Shown one piece after another: positions 1-7,783 of a DNA stretch of 16,261 nucleotides. The DNA comes from Bog-756 sp050011635 (GTDB taxonomy: Bacteria > Actinomycetota > Acidimicrobiia > Acidimicrobiales > RAAP-2), in the NCBI GenBank assembly GCA_050011635.1, contig JBEKIU010000099.1, forward strand, positions 1 through 16,261, given 5' to 3'. Every line of letters starts with the position of its first letter. Position 1 is the first letter of the stretch. A program made the position numbers and the translations under genes. The notes beneath the pieces were generated by a model. That model was not told the DNA's origin. It worked only from the letters and a program-made list of their open reading frames with translations, and did not search any database.

Positions 1-1274
1 GGGATGCCGGGCCCACCGTCGGTGACCGAGAGGACGATCCGATCGCCGCGAACCTCACCGGCCACCGTGATCAGGCTCTCCGACGGTGCATAGCGGTTGG
101 CATTGTCCAAGAGGTTAGCGAGTACCTGCCCGATCAGGAGGCGGTCGATGTCGACGTCGGGCAGGTCGTCGGGGAGCGAGATCTCGACGGAACGGTCGCT
201 GAGCGTCGAACGGAGCCCGGTGAGGGCCTCGTCGACCAGGGCGGCCACCGATGTGGGGCCGCGCCGGACCTCGAGGACGCCGGCGTCGATGCGGGTCATG
301 TCGAGCAGGCTGGTGACCAGGCGGGTCAGCCGGTCGGTCTCGACGTCGATGAGACCGTGGAGCTCGTCCATGTCGGCGTCCGAGAGCGGGAACACCGGAT
401 GCAGGAGCGTCGACGACGCCACCTTCATGGTGGCCAACGGGGTGCGCAGGTCGTGGGAGACCGCCCCCATCAGTGCGTGCCGCAGCCGGTCGACCTCCTC
501 CAGCAGCTCCGAGCGCAGGGCCTGCTCCCGCAGCTGGGCGCGCTCGAGGGCCAGGGCAGCGTGGTTGGTGAAGGTGCGGAGCAGGGCCCGATCGGCCTCG
601 GCGGCGGGCATCCCCCGCATGGCCAGGATCCCCACCGGCCGTCCCGAGGCCGACAGCGCCACGGTCCCCATCCCGTCGAGGGAACCCGGCGCCGTCCCGA
701 GGCTGACCGGCACGCCGGAGCGGGGATCGAGCTGGCCGAGCTCGTCAGGCGACAGCGCCTCCCCATACGAGGCGGCGATCTCCAGCCTGTTGCCATCGGG
801 AACCAGCAGCGTCACCCCGGGCACCTCGAACATGGTGCCGACGGCCCGCACGATGGTCTTCAGCAGCTCCTCGACCGACGGCTCGTCGACCAGCAGCTCC
901 GACAGTTCGAAGAGCCGCCTCGCCTCGGTGGTCCTCACCAGGGCCTCCGAGCGCGCCGACTCCAGATTGGACACCACCCGGGCCACCGCCAGCATGACCA
1001 CCGTGTACACGGCCAGCGCCACCCAGTTCTCCGCGCGCTCGACACCGAGCCGGCCGTAGGGCGGGATGAAGCCGTAGTCGTACACCACGAACCCGGCCAG
1101 CACACTCGTGGCGCCGGCCCCGAAACCACCGATGGTCACCCCGGCCACCACCGGGAGGACGAAGACCAGGGCGGCGACGGCGATGCTCAGATGGGCACGC
1201 AGGGGCAGGAGTGCGGCGCCGAGCCCGATCGAGAGGGCGATCCCCACCACCGAGCCGATCAGACGTCTGTGCAC
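1..1274 (-). CDS. KdpD C-terminal-type sensor histidine kinase (DUF4118-GAF-HisKA-HATPase), 3' end off window
   Basis: Membrane histidine kinase resembling the C-terminal half of KdpD; it should autophosphorylate on His and pass phosphate to a response regulator, probably KdpE encoded beyond the left edge. About 424 residues are visible. Residues 1-105 form hydrophobic helices with a YDYGFIPPYG motif typical of DUF4118, 120-255 are GAF-like, the H-box is SHDLRTPL with His274, the N-box is LANLLDNANRY (Asn near 387), and the G1 box VTDGGPGI lies at the edge. The remaining ATP-binding lid is outside the window. It lacks the N-terminal KdpD ATP-binding and Usp domains, which are encoded separately at 5998-7191. 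The start is GTG 1274 (GTG 1277 is adjacent); no in-frame ATG exists nearby and there is no clear Shine-Dalgarno. It is divergent from the kdp operon across about 120 bp. Family assignment is strong; pairing with KdpE is inference. Confidence 0.92.
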   Translation of the reverse strand, partial: MHRRLIGSVVGIALSIGLGAALLPLRAHLSIAVAALVFVLPVVAGVTIGGFGAGATSVLAGFVVYDYGFIPPYGRLGVERAENWVALAVYTVVMLAVARVVSNLESARSEALVRTTEARRLFELSELLVDEPSVEELLKTIVRAVGTMFEVPGVTLLVPDGNRLEIAASYGEALSPDELGQLDPRSGVPVSLGTAPGSLDGMGTVALSASGRPVGILAMRGMPAAEADRALLRTFTNHAALALERAQLREQALRSELLEEVDRLRHALMGAVSHDLRTPLATMKVASSTLLHPVFPLSDADMDELHGLIDVETDRLTRLVTSLLDMTRIDAGVLEVRRGPTSVAALVDEALTGLRSTLSDRSVEISLPDDLPDVDIDRLLIGQVLANLLDNANRYAPSESLITVAGEVRGDRIVLSVTDGGPGI

Positions 1275-1361
1275 CACTCCATTGTCGTACGAATCCGGGC
1301 CTTGGGCCCCGTGCCCCGAGCTTGTTGAGGTTTTATTCAGGGCCTGCGGGCGCTGTGAAGA

Positions 1362-1373
1362 CTCTGTTCAGAG
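1362..1373. repeat. Short palindrome in the kdp promoter region (candidate operator)
   Basis: CTCTG-TT-CAGAG is a perfect 5-bp inverted repeat around a TT centre. It lies 9 bp upstream of the candidate -10 hexamer, covering the -35 zone. It could be an operator for KdpE or another regulator, but it does not resemble the E. coli KdpE site as I recall it. A 5-bp arm can arise by chance. Confidence 0.3.
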
Positions 1374-1382
1374 CGACAGGCA

Positions 1383-1388
1383 GATACT
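1383..1388 (+). promoter_or_regulatory. Candidate -10 box of the kdp operon (leaderless type)
   Basis: GATACT matches the NANNNT core of actinobacterial -10 elements and ends 7 nt before the ATG at 1396, the spacing expected if transcription starts at the start codon. No Shine-Dalgarno precedes that ATG, which fits leaderless initiation. No convincing -35 hexamer was seen. Confidence 0.4.
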
Positions 1389-1395
1389 CGATCGC

Positions 1396-1479
1396 ATGGC
1401 AGATTTCCTCGCAGTGCTCGGCATCATCGGGTTCGTCGTGGTGATGCTCGGACTCATCTGGGCCCTGGACCGGGTATGA
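1396..1479 (+). CDS. 27-aa hydrophobic microprotein, first cistron of the kdp operon
   Basis: A 27-codon ORF from ATG to TGA encoding one predicted transmembrane helix (about residues 4-23) with an acidic residue near the N-terminus and a C-terminal WALDRV. Its stop overlaps the kdpF start as ATGA (1476-1479), so translation is probably coupled to kdpF. The candidate promoter sits so close that the transcript may begin at this ATG. It is not KdpF, which follows and carries the PEKF C-terminus typical of that subunit. I recall similar short single-helix ORFs ending in an acidic-Arg-aliphatic motif before kdpF in other bacteria, but could not check this. It may be a small Kdp-associated membrane peptide, or mainly a leader delivering ribosomes to kdpF. 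Function unknown. Confidence 0.65.
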   Translation: MADFLAVLGIIGFVVVMLGLIWALDRV

Positions 1480-1565
1480 CCGTCACCCAGGGCATCCTCC
1501 TCGGCGTGGCCGTCCTCATGTTCCTCTATCTGGGTTACGCCATGTTCAAGCCGGAGAAATTCTAG
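1476..1565 (+). CDS. kdpF: K(+)-transporting ATPase subunit KdpF
   Basis: A 29-residue single-helix membrane peptide that stabilises the KdpABC complex. Residues 5-22 are hydrophobic (GILLGVAVLMFLYLGYAMF) and the C-terminus is KPEKF, matching the P-E-[RK]-F ending of actinobacterial KdpF proteins. The length is typical of the family. The ATG overlaps the stop of the upstream microprotein by four bases, and its TAG stop directly abuts the kdpA ATG, so ribosomes probably pass from one cistron to the next without release. Assignment rests on length, topology and position immediately before kdpA. Confidence 0.9.
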   Translation: MTVTQGILLGVAVLMFLYLGYAMFKPEKF

Positions 1566-3254
1566 ATGGGCTTCGCCTGGACTCTCATCGTCCTCGTCAT
1601 CGCCCTGGCCATCACCTGGCGGTACCTGGGCTCCTACATGGCCGCCGTCTTCGATGGCCGGGTGCACTTCCTGGGATGGGCCGAACGTCCCGTCTACCGG
1701 GCCCTCGGGACCGGCCCCGAGCAGGAGCAGAACTGGAAGCGCTACGCCACCTCGCTGATCATCTTCTCGGCGGTGGCCATGGGGATCACCTACCTGCTCA
1801 TCCGCATCCAGGGGTCGCTGCCCCTCAACCCGCAGCAGCTCGACGCACCCCACCAGGCGCTCACGTTCAACACCGCGGCCTCGTTCCTGACCAACACCAA
1901 CTGGCAGAACTACGGCGGGGAGACGACCATGTCGTACTTCTCCCAGATCGGGGCGCTGACCTTCCAGCAGTTCGTGAGCCCGGCCATCGGTATCGCCGCG
2001 GCCATCGCCATCGTGCGGGGCTTCTCCCGCCGTAACTCGCCGACCATCGGGAACTTCTGGGTCGACATGACCCGGGCCATGCTCTACATCTTCTTCCCCA
2101 TCGCCTTCGTGTTCGGGATCATCATCGTGGGCCAGGGCGCGGTGCAGACCCTGGCCGGGACCATCAGCATCCACGACGCCATCAACGGGGTCACCCAGAC
2201 CATCGCCCGGGGCCCGATCGGCTCCATGCAGTCGATCATGCAGCTGGGCAACAACGGCGGTGGCTTCCTCAACGGCAATCAGGCCACGCCCTTCGAGAGC
2301 CCGACCGGGTTCACCGCCTGGCTGGACATCTATCTCCTGCTTTCCATCCCCTTCGCCCTCACCTACACCTTCGGCAAGATGGTGGGCAGTGTCCGCCACG
2401 GTGCCGCCCTGCTGGGGGCCATGGTCATCATCTTCGCCGTCTGGGTGGGCGGGGCCAGCATCGCCGAGCACCAGCAGAACCCGGCCGTGGCCGCAGCCGG
2501 CGTCCACGCCAACGTGGGCAACACCGAGGGCAAGGAATCCCGCTTCGGCGACACCACCACCGCCCTGTTCGGGGTGGCGTCCACCCAGACGTCCACCGGC
2601 TCGGCCGACGCCTCCTACGACTCGTTCACCCCCATGGGCGGGTTCTTCCTCATGACCGGCATGATGCTCGGGGAGGTGACGCCGGGGGGCACCGGCAGCG
2701 GCCTCTACACCATCCTCATCTACGCCATCATCGCCGTGTTCATCGGCGGCCTGATGATCGGGCGAACGCCCGAGTACCTGGGGAAGAAGATACAGGCCAA
2801 GGAGGTGAAACTGGCCGGCCTCGGGGCTCTGGTCATGCCCATCATCGTGCTCGTCTTCACGGCCATCGCGGTGTCGATACACGCCGGACGGGCCGGACCC
2901 TTGAACGCCGGTCCCCACGGGTTCTCCGAGATCCTCTACGGACTCACATCGCAGGGGAACAACAACGGCTCGGCCTTCGGGGGCCTGACCGGCAACACCA
3001 CCTTCTACAACGTGATCGGGGCCATCGACATGCTGATCGGCAGGTACGGGATCATCATCCCGGCCATCGCCCTCGGCGGTGTGCTGGCGGCCAAGAACGT
3101 GGTGCCCGAGTCGCTCGGCACCTTCCGCACCGACAACGGCATGTTCGTCGGGCTCACCATCGGCGTCATCGTCATCATCGGTGGGCTCACCTTCTTCCCC
3201 GCCCTCGCCCTCGGCCCCATCGTCGAGCAGCTCAGCCACGGAAAGTTCTTCTGA
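1566..3254 (+). CDS. kdpA: K(+)-transporting ATPase subunit KdpA (potassium-binding channel subunit)
   Basis: Integral membrane subunit (562 aa) of the high-affinity KdpFABC uptake pump; it binds K+ through a selectivity filter derived from the potassium-channel superfamily. The four filter loops are visible: SFLTNTNWQNYGG (near residue 105), NNGGGFLNGN (near 228), GGTGSGLY (near 375) and SQGNNNGSAFGG (near 462). Length matches the family (about 550-600). The start is the ATG immediately after the kdpF stop; the N-terminus MGFAWTLIVLVIALAITW is a normal first helix. It ends in an ATGA overlap with kdpB. The reading frame is intact and there is no sign of decay. Confidence 0.98.
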   Translation: MGFAWTLIVLVIALAITWRYLGSYMAAVFDGRVHFLGWAERPVYRALGTGPEQEQNWKRYATSLIIFSAVAMGITYLLIRIQGSLPLNPQQLDAPHQALTFNTAASFLTNTNWQNYGGETTMSYFSQIGALTFQQFVSPAIGIAAAIAIVRGFSRRNSPTIGNFWVDMTRAMLYIFFPIAFVFGIIIVGQGAVQTLAGTISIHDAINGVTQTIARGPIGSMQSIMQLGNNGGGFLNGNQATPFESPTGFTAWLDIYLLLSIPFALTYTFGKMVGSVRHGAALLGAMVIIFAVWVGGASIAEHQQNPAVAAAGVHANVGNTEGKESRFGDTTTALFGVASTQTSTGSADASYDSFTPMGGFFLMTGMMLGEVTPGGTGSGLYTILIYAIIAVFIGGLMIGRTPEYLGKKIQAKEVKLAGLGALVMPIIVLVFTAIAVSIHAGRAGPLNAGPHGFSEILYGLTSQGNNNGSAFGGLTGNTTFYNVIGAIDMLIGRYGIIIPAIALGGVLAAKNVVPESLGTFRTDNGMFVGLTIGVIVIIGGLTFFPALALGPIVEQLSHGKFF

Positions 3255-5323
3255 TGACGATGACCACCACCCAGCCCCAGCCGCCACAACCGGGCACCGA
3301 AGCCCACGGCGTGGCCGAGTCCCGCGGCCTGTTCGACGGTGAGATCCTGCGCCAGGCGCTGGTCGACTCGTTCAAGAAGCTCAACCCGGCCGTCCAGATC
3401 CGCAACCCGGTCATGTTCGTCGTGCTCGTGGGCACCGTGATCACCTTCATCGAGGCCATCGCCCATCCCAGCACGTTCACCTGGTCCATCACCATCTGGC
3501 TGTTCCTCACCGTCATCTTCGCCAACTTCGCCGAAGGTATGGCCGAGGGACGGGGCAAGGCCCAGGCCGACACCCTGCGGCGGATGCGGTCGGAGACCGA
3601 AGCCCGGCGCCTCCTGCCTGACGGGACCGAGGAGCTGGTGCCGGCCGCCTCGCTGGCCAAAGGCGACATGGTCGTGTGCGAGGCGGGTGACCTCATCCCC
3701 TCCGACGGCGAGATCACCGAGGGCATCGCCTCGGTCGACGAGTCGGCCATCACCGGCGAGTCTGCCCCGGTCATCCGCGAGTCGGGGGGCGACCGCTCGG
3801 CGGTCACCGGCGGGACCAAGGTCCTGTCCGACCGCATCGTGGTCCGGATCACCGCGGAGCGGGGCCATACCTTCATCGACCGGATGATCACCCTGGTGGA
3901 GGGGGCCAACCGGCAGAAGACCCCCAACGAGATCGCCCTCACCATCCTGCTGGCCGTCCTCACCATCGTGTTCCTGCCCGTGGTGGTCTCCCTCCAGGCC
4001 TTCGGCCACTACTCGGGGGCGGCCGTCTCGGTGGTCGTCCTCGTCTCCTTGCTGGTCTGCCTCATCCCCACCACCATCGGGGCGCTGCTGTCGGCCATCG
4101 GTATCGCCGGCATGGACCGTCTGGTCCAGCGCAACGTGCTGGCCATGAGTGGCCGGGCCGTGGAGGCGGCCGGAGACGTACAGACCCTGCTGTTGGACAA
4201 GACGGGCACCATCACGCTCGGCAACCGGATGGCCTCGGACTTCTACCCGGTGGGCGGCCACAGCGAACAGGACGTGGCCGACGTGGCCCAGCTGGCCTCG
4301 CTGGCCGACGAGACACCCGAGGGCCGCTCCATCGTGGTGCTGGCCAAGGAGCGGTTCAACATCCGCGAGCGTGAGCTGGAGGGGGAGCACACCTTCGTTC
4401 CCTTCACCGCCCAGAGCCGGATGTCCGGCATCGACATCGGACCGCGCCAGATCAGGAAGGGGGCGGCCGACTCGGTCAAGCGCTGGGTGACCGAGCAGGG
4501 CGGGACCGTTCCCGCCGACCTCGACGGCATCGTCGAGCGGGTGTCGCGGGCCGGGTCCACCCCGCTGGCGGTGTCCGACGGTCGGGACATCCTCGGGGTC
4601 ATCGAGCTCAAGGACGTGGTCAAGCAGGGCATCCGGGAGAAGTTCGACGAGATGCGCCAGATGGGCATCCGCACCGTGATGATCACGGGTGACAACCCGC
4701 TCACCGCGGCAGCCATCGCCCAGGAGGCCGGCGTCGACGATTTCCTGGCCGAGGCCACCCCCGAGGCCAAGATGGCACTCATCAAGGCCGAACAAGAGGG
4801 TGGGAAGTTGGTCGCCATGACCGGGGATGGGACCAACGATGCTCCCGCCCTGGCCCAGGCCGACGTGGGGGTGGCCATGAACACCGGCACCACCGCGGCC
4901 AAAGAGGCCGGCAACATGGTCGACCTCGACTCCAACCCGACCAAGCTCATCGACGTGGTCGAGATCGGGAAGCAGCTCCTCATCACCCGGGGTTCGCTCA
5001 CCACGTTCTCCATCGCCAACGACGTGGCCAAGTACTTCGCCATCATCCCGGCCCTGTTCGTCGCCACCTACCCCCAGCTCGAACCGCTCAACGTCATGAA
5101 GCTGCACAGCCCCCAGAGCGCGGTTCTGTCGGCGGTGATCTTCAACGCACTGGTTATCGTGGCCCTCATCCCGCTGGCCCTACGCGGGGTCAAGTTCCGG
5201 CCGGCCGGCTCGGCGGCCATCCTGCGACGGAACGTCTTCATCTACGGGGTGGGCGGGATTATCGTCCCGTTCATCTTCATCAAGCTCATCGATCTCATCC
5301 TCGTCGCGCTGCACGCCTACTGA
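3254..5323 (+). CDS. kdpB: K(+)-transporting P-type ATPase subunit KdpB
   Basis: Catalytic P-type ATPase subunit (689 aa) that hydrolyses ATP via an aspartyl-phosphate intermediate to drive K+ import by KdpA. Visible motifs: TGES of the actuator domain (167-170), the phosphorylation site DKTGT with Asp315, the hinge TGDGTNDAP (Asp525), and the C-terminal helices beginning ITRGSLTTFSIANDVAKYF. The TGES serine is the position known in E. coli KdpB to be an inhibitory phosphorylation site. Length is typical. ATG 3254 overlaps the kdpA stop (ATGA); a second in-frame ATG is two codons on. It is followed by kdpC after 13 bp. All catalytic residues are present. Confidence 0.98.
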   Translation: MTMTTTQPQPPQPGTEAHGVAESRGLFDGEILRQALVDSFKKLNPAVQIRNPVMFVVLVGTVITFIEAIAHPSTFTWSITIWLFLTVIFANFAEGMAEGRGKAQADTLRRMRSETEARRLLPDGTEELVPAASLAKGDMVVCEAGDLIPSDGEITEGIASVDESAITGESAPVIRESGGDRSAVTGGTKVLSDRIVVRITAERGHTFIDRMITLVEGANRQKTPNEIALTILLAVLTIVFLPVVVSLQAFGHYSGAAVSVVVLVSLLVCLIPTTIGALLSAIGIAGMDRLVQRNVLAMSGRAVEAAGDVQTLLLDKTGTITLGNRMASDFYPVGGHSEQDVADVAQLASLADETPEGRSIVVLAKERFNIRERELEGEHTFVPFTAQSRMSGIDIGPRQIRKGAADSVKRWVTEQGGTVPADLDGIVERVSRAGSTPLAVSDGRDILGVIELKDVVKQGIREKFDEMRQMGIRTVMITGDNPLTAAAIAQEAGVDDFLAEATPEAKMALIKAEQEGGKLVAMTGDGTNDAPALAQADVGVAMNTGTTAAKEAGNMVDLDSNPTKLIDVVEIGKQLLITRGSLTTFSIANDVAKYFAIIPALFVATYPQLEPLNVMKLHSPQSAVLSAVIFNALVIVALIPLALRGVKFRPAGSAAILRRNVFIYGVGGIIVPFIFIKLIDLILVALHAY

Positions 5324-5324
5324 T

Positions 5325-5328
5325 GGAG
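5325..5328 (+). promoter_or_regulatory. Ribosome binding site of kdpC
   Basis: GGAG ends 8 nt before the kdpC ATG at 5337. It is the only clear Shine-Dalgarno inside the kdp operon; the junctions before it use start-stop overlaps or abutting codons. Confidence 0.6.
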
Positions 5329-5336
5329 TTGCTCTG

Positions 5337-5981
5337 ATGCTCGTCCACATCCGTCGATCGGTCGTGCTGGCCATCATCGTGCTGGTCCTGACCTTCGCGT
5401 ACACCTACATATCCACCGGCATCGATCAGGTGCTCTTCAAGCACCAGGCCAACGGCTCGATCACCACCAATGGCTCCACCCTCATCGGCCAGAACTGGTC
5501 ACAGACGAGGTGCCCCGGCCACCTGCTCGGGAGTTGCGTGTTCCAGGGCCGTCCCGACGCCCTCGGCCCCTACGCCGGCTCGCTGAACCCGGTCGCCGCC
5601 GGGGGGGACAACCCGCTCGAGGCCAACAACATCCCAGGCAAGCCCGGCGTCCTGAATCCCGGTGAGTCCGGGCCCACCAACCTCGGGCCCCGGTCCAGCA
5701 CCCTGAAGAGCAACACCGAGACCCTGGTGGCCTACTGGAACAAGCGGGGCGTGGACCCCACCCCCGACCTGGTCACCACCTCGGGCAGCGGGTACGACCC
5801 CGACATCACCGCCGCCGATGCCACCGCCGAGATCCCGATGGTGTCCCGGGCCACCGGTCTGGCACCGGCCACGTTGCGGGCCCTCATCGCCCGCCAGAAC
5901 CATGGCGCGCAGTTCGGCTTCCTCGGCAGCAGCTACATCAACGTCCTGCAGCTGAACGAGGCGCTCGTCAAGCTGCGATGA
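5337..5981 (+). CDS. kdpC: K(+)-transporting ATPase subunit KdpC
   Basis: Accessory subunit (214 aa) of KdpFABC, anchored by one N-terminal helix (about residues 8-28, VVLAIIVLVLTFAYTYISTG) with an extracytoplasmic soluble domain. Family signatures are NGSTLIGQNW (residues 43-52), the LKSNTETLVAYWNKRGVDP segment, the SGSGYDPDIT block, and the C-terminal VLQLNEAL. Length matches the usual 190-220. The start is ATG 5337 with the GGAG site upstream. Its TGA overlaps an ATG that opens a five-codon ORF leading almost to the kdpD start. The frame is intact. Confidence 0.96.
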   Translation: MLVHIRRSVVLAIIVLVLTFAYTYISTGIDQVLFKHQANGSITTNGSTLIGQNWSQTRCPGHLLGSCVFQGRPDALGPYAGSLNPVAAGGDNPLEANNIPGKPGVLNPGESGPTNLGPRSSTLKSNTETLVAYWNKRGVDPTPDLVTTSGSGYDPDITAADATAEIPMVSRATGLAPATLRALIARQNHGAQFGFLGSSYINVLQLNEALVKLR

Positions 5982-5997
5982 CCGTCGCCAACTGAGG

Positions 5998-7191
5998 TTG
6001 GAACAGCCGAACGGGGTCGACGGGACGACGAGAGAAGGGCCGGACGCCCAAGCCTCGGTCGAGGCCACCGGGCGCTTCCGGATCTATCTGGGGTCAGCTC
6101 CCGGGGTGGGCAAGTCGTACGCCATGTTGAGCGAGGGGCTCCGGCGGAAGCTTCGGGGCGCAGACGTCGTCATCGGGTTCGTCGAGTGCCACGGTCGGGA
6201 ACGCACCGAGGAGCTCATCGACGACATGGAGGTGATCCCCCGTCGGGCCGTCGACTACCGCGGAACGCGCTTCGAGGAGATGGACCTCGATGCGGTCCTC
6301 GACCGCCGGCCCCGGGTGGTCCTGGTGGACGAGCTCGCCCACACCAACGTGCCCGGCTCGGGCCGTCACGAGAAGCGCTGGCAGGACGTCATGGCCCTCC
6401 TGAGCGCCGACATCGACGTGGTCACCACCGTCAACATCCAGCACCTGGAGAGCATCGCCGACGCGGTGGAGCGGATCCTCGAGATCCAGATCCGCGAGCG
6501 GGTTCCCGACTGGGTGCTCCGCAAGGCCGACCAGATCGAGCTGGTCGACTCGTCACCGGAGCAGCTCCGCCGCCGGATGCTCCACGGCAACATCTATCCA
6601 CCCGAGAAGGTCCCCCAGGCCCTCTCGCACTACTTCCGAACCGAGAACCTGACCGCACTGCGGGAACTGGCCCTCCGCTTCCTGGCCGACGAGACCGAGG
6701 AGCAGCTCCTCGAGTACCTCCGTCACCAGCGCAAGGACGTCGTGTGGGAGACCCATGAGCGCATCCTCGTCGGGGTGACCACGGCACCGGGCACCGACGC
6801 CATCGTGCGCCGGGCCTCCCGCATGGCCTCCCGTATCAAGGCCGACCTCCAGGTCCTCCACGTCCTCGCCCCGAAGCGGGCCGGCCGGTTCCCCGACGAC
6901 CAGCTGGTCACCCTCCGACAGGTCACCGCCGATGTCGGCGCCGAGTGGGACGAAGTCAGGAGCGACGACCCGGCCCAGGCACTCGTCGACTTCGCCCGGT
7001 CGCGGCACTTCACCCAGATCGTGGTCGGCTCGAGCAGTCGGTCGCGGTTCCAAGAGCTCCTCGGCGGGGGGTCGATCGTCCGCAAGATCGCCCGTCTGTG
7101 TGCGCCGGCGGCCATCGACGTGCACATCATCGCCCGAAGGGATGCCTCCGTCGATTCCGAATTCTTCGTGGAGGCGGCCGATGAGTCCTAG
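5998..7191 (+). CDS. kdpD: Short KdpD: N-terminal sensor domain plus universal stress protein domain, no kinase
   Basis: A 397-aa protein corresponding to the cytoplasmic N-terminal half of KdpD. The KdpD domain has Walker A GSAPGVGKS (32-40) and Walker B VLVDELAHTNVPGSG (near 107-121); a Usp domain follows (about 250-385) with a VVGSSSRSRF nucleotide-loop-like segment. It ends with no transmembrane, GAF or kinase region, although canonical KdpD is about 850-900 aa. Kinase-less KdpD proteins of similar length are known in Anabaena and Deinococcus. Here the missing half exists as the divergent gene at 1-1274, so the two may reconstitute one sensor (inference). The TTG start at 5998 is chosen because no ATG or GTG precedes the Walker A motif; an in-frame CTG lies at 5992. 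It should sense K+ or ionic state and, by analogy with S. aureus, the Usp domain could bind c-di-AMP. Confidence 0.93.
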   Translation: MEQPNGVDGTTREGPDAQASVEATGRFRIYLGSAPGVGKSYAMLSEGLRRKLRGADVVIGFVECHGRERTEELIDDMEVIPRRAVDYRGTRFEEMDLDAVLDRRPRVVLVDELAHTNVPGSGRHEKRWQDVMALLSADIDVVTTVNIQHLESIADAVERILEIQIRERVPDWVLRKADQIELVDSSPEQLRRRMLHGNIYPPEKVPQALSHYFRTENLTALRELALRFLADETEEQLLEYLRHQRKDVVWETHERILVGVTTAPGTDAIVRRASRMASRIKADLQVLHVLAPKRAGRFPDDQLVTLRQVTADVGAEWDEVRSDDPAQALVDFARSRHFTQIVVGSSSRSRFQELLGGGSIVRKIARLCAPAAIDVHIIARRDASVDSEFFVEAADES

Positions 7192-7220
7192 GGGGTCGAA
7201 CAGGCCGGGGGAGCCGCGAC

Positions 7221-7778
7221 TCAGCAGGTTCCGGTGGCCTGGATCACGAGCTGGCTCACCTTCCACGTGCCCCCCTTCTTGACCAGGTCCGCCGTGGTGG
7301 CACGATGGCCGCCGGGGGTGTTCTTGGCCCGTGTCCCGTCGGTGGTGTACTCGATCCAGTGCGTGTCGTCGAAACAATCGGCGACCATCGCATGGGTGGG
7401 GTCCGACGTCGGCGACAGCGAGGTGACCGCGGGGTGGTGGACGGTCACACCTCTCGTGACGATGCCGTGGAGCTGGTCCCGGGCCAGTCCCTGCACCAGG
7501 AGGGTGAGCGCGTCGCCGGTGGCGTGTTGGGCCAGCAGCGGCGATTGGAAGTCGGAGGTCACCGCAGCCGTCACCAAGTCGGCCCACATGGTCCGGTAGG
7601 CGGCGATCACCTCCTTGGACGCGACGGCCCTGGTCTGGGTGGTCGATGTGACCGACGCGGTCCCGGCCGTCGGCGCGGTGGTGGGTGAGGAAGTGGCGGC
7701 GCTTCCACAGGCGCTGATGGCCAGGGCAACGGTCATCACCGCCACGGCAGCCAACCGGGACCGCGAAGGCGCCGCTAT
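7221..7778 (-). CDS. Secreted lipoprotein, NTF2-like actinobacterial family
   Basis: Predicted exported lipoprotein. A basic n-region (APSRSR) and hydrophobic core lead to the lipobox AISAC, followed by a Ser/Thr/Ala-rich linker and a conserved-looking domain of about 130 residues. Its features are AAYRTMWADL, the LAQHATGDAL block, DCFDDTHWIEY, a GGHRATTADLVKKGGTWKVSQ strand and a final Cys. The pattern resembles actinobacterial secreted proteins with an NTF2-like fold; no enzymatic function can be assigned. The start is uncertain: the best signal peptide begins at an ATA codon (7778) placed 5 nt after GAGGGGG, while canonical in-frame starts are TTG 7754 (signal too short) or codons inside the upstream gene up to ATG 7880. 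It follows the DUF4118 gene in the same direction, so they probably share a transcript. Confidence 0.75.
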   Translation of the reverse strand: MAAPSRSRLAAVAVMTVALAISACGSAATSSPTTAPTAGTASVTSTTQTRAVASKEVIAAYRTMWADLVTAAVTSDFQSPLLAQHATGDALTLLVQGLARDQLHGIVTRGVTVHHPAVTSLSPTSDPTHAMVADCFDDTHWIEYTTDGTRAKNTPGGHRATTADLVKKGGTWKVSQLVIQATGTC

Positions 7779-7783
7779 GACGA

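Noticed and set aside
1261..1282. ATG at 1282 on the minus strand as the kinase start
   Set aside because: It is out of frame with the kinase and reaches TGA after seven codons.
97..1328. Two long plus-strand open frames over the left end
   Set aside because: The minus strand here encodes an unmistakable histidine kinase (SHDLRTPL, N-box, G1), so the plus frames, rich in Ser/Arg or Gly/His/Gln, are shadows.
1368..3287. 639-codon open frame on the minus strand across kdpA
   Set aside because: It is antisense to kdpA, which has full family motifs. Its product is dominated by Gly, Glu, Asp and His as expected from the complement of biased high-GC codons.
3005..5107. 700-codon open frame on the minus strand across kdpB
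   Set aside because: Same shadow effect; kdpB on the plus strand has every P-type ATPase motif and the antisense product has no recognisable domain.
7192..7220. Terminator between kdpD and the convergent lipoprotein gene
   Set aside because: The 29-bp gap has no stem-loop with a T-tract on either strand.
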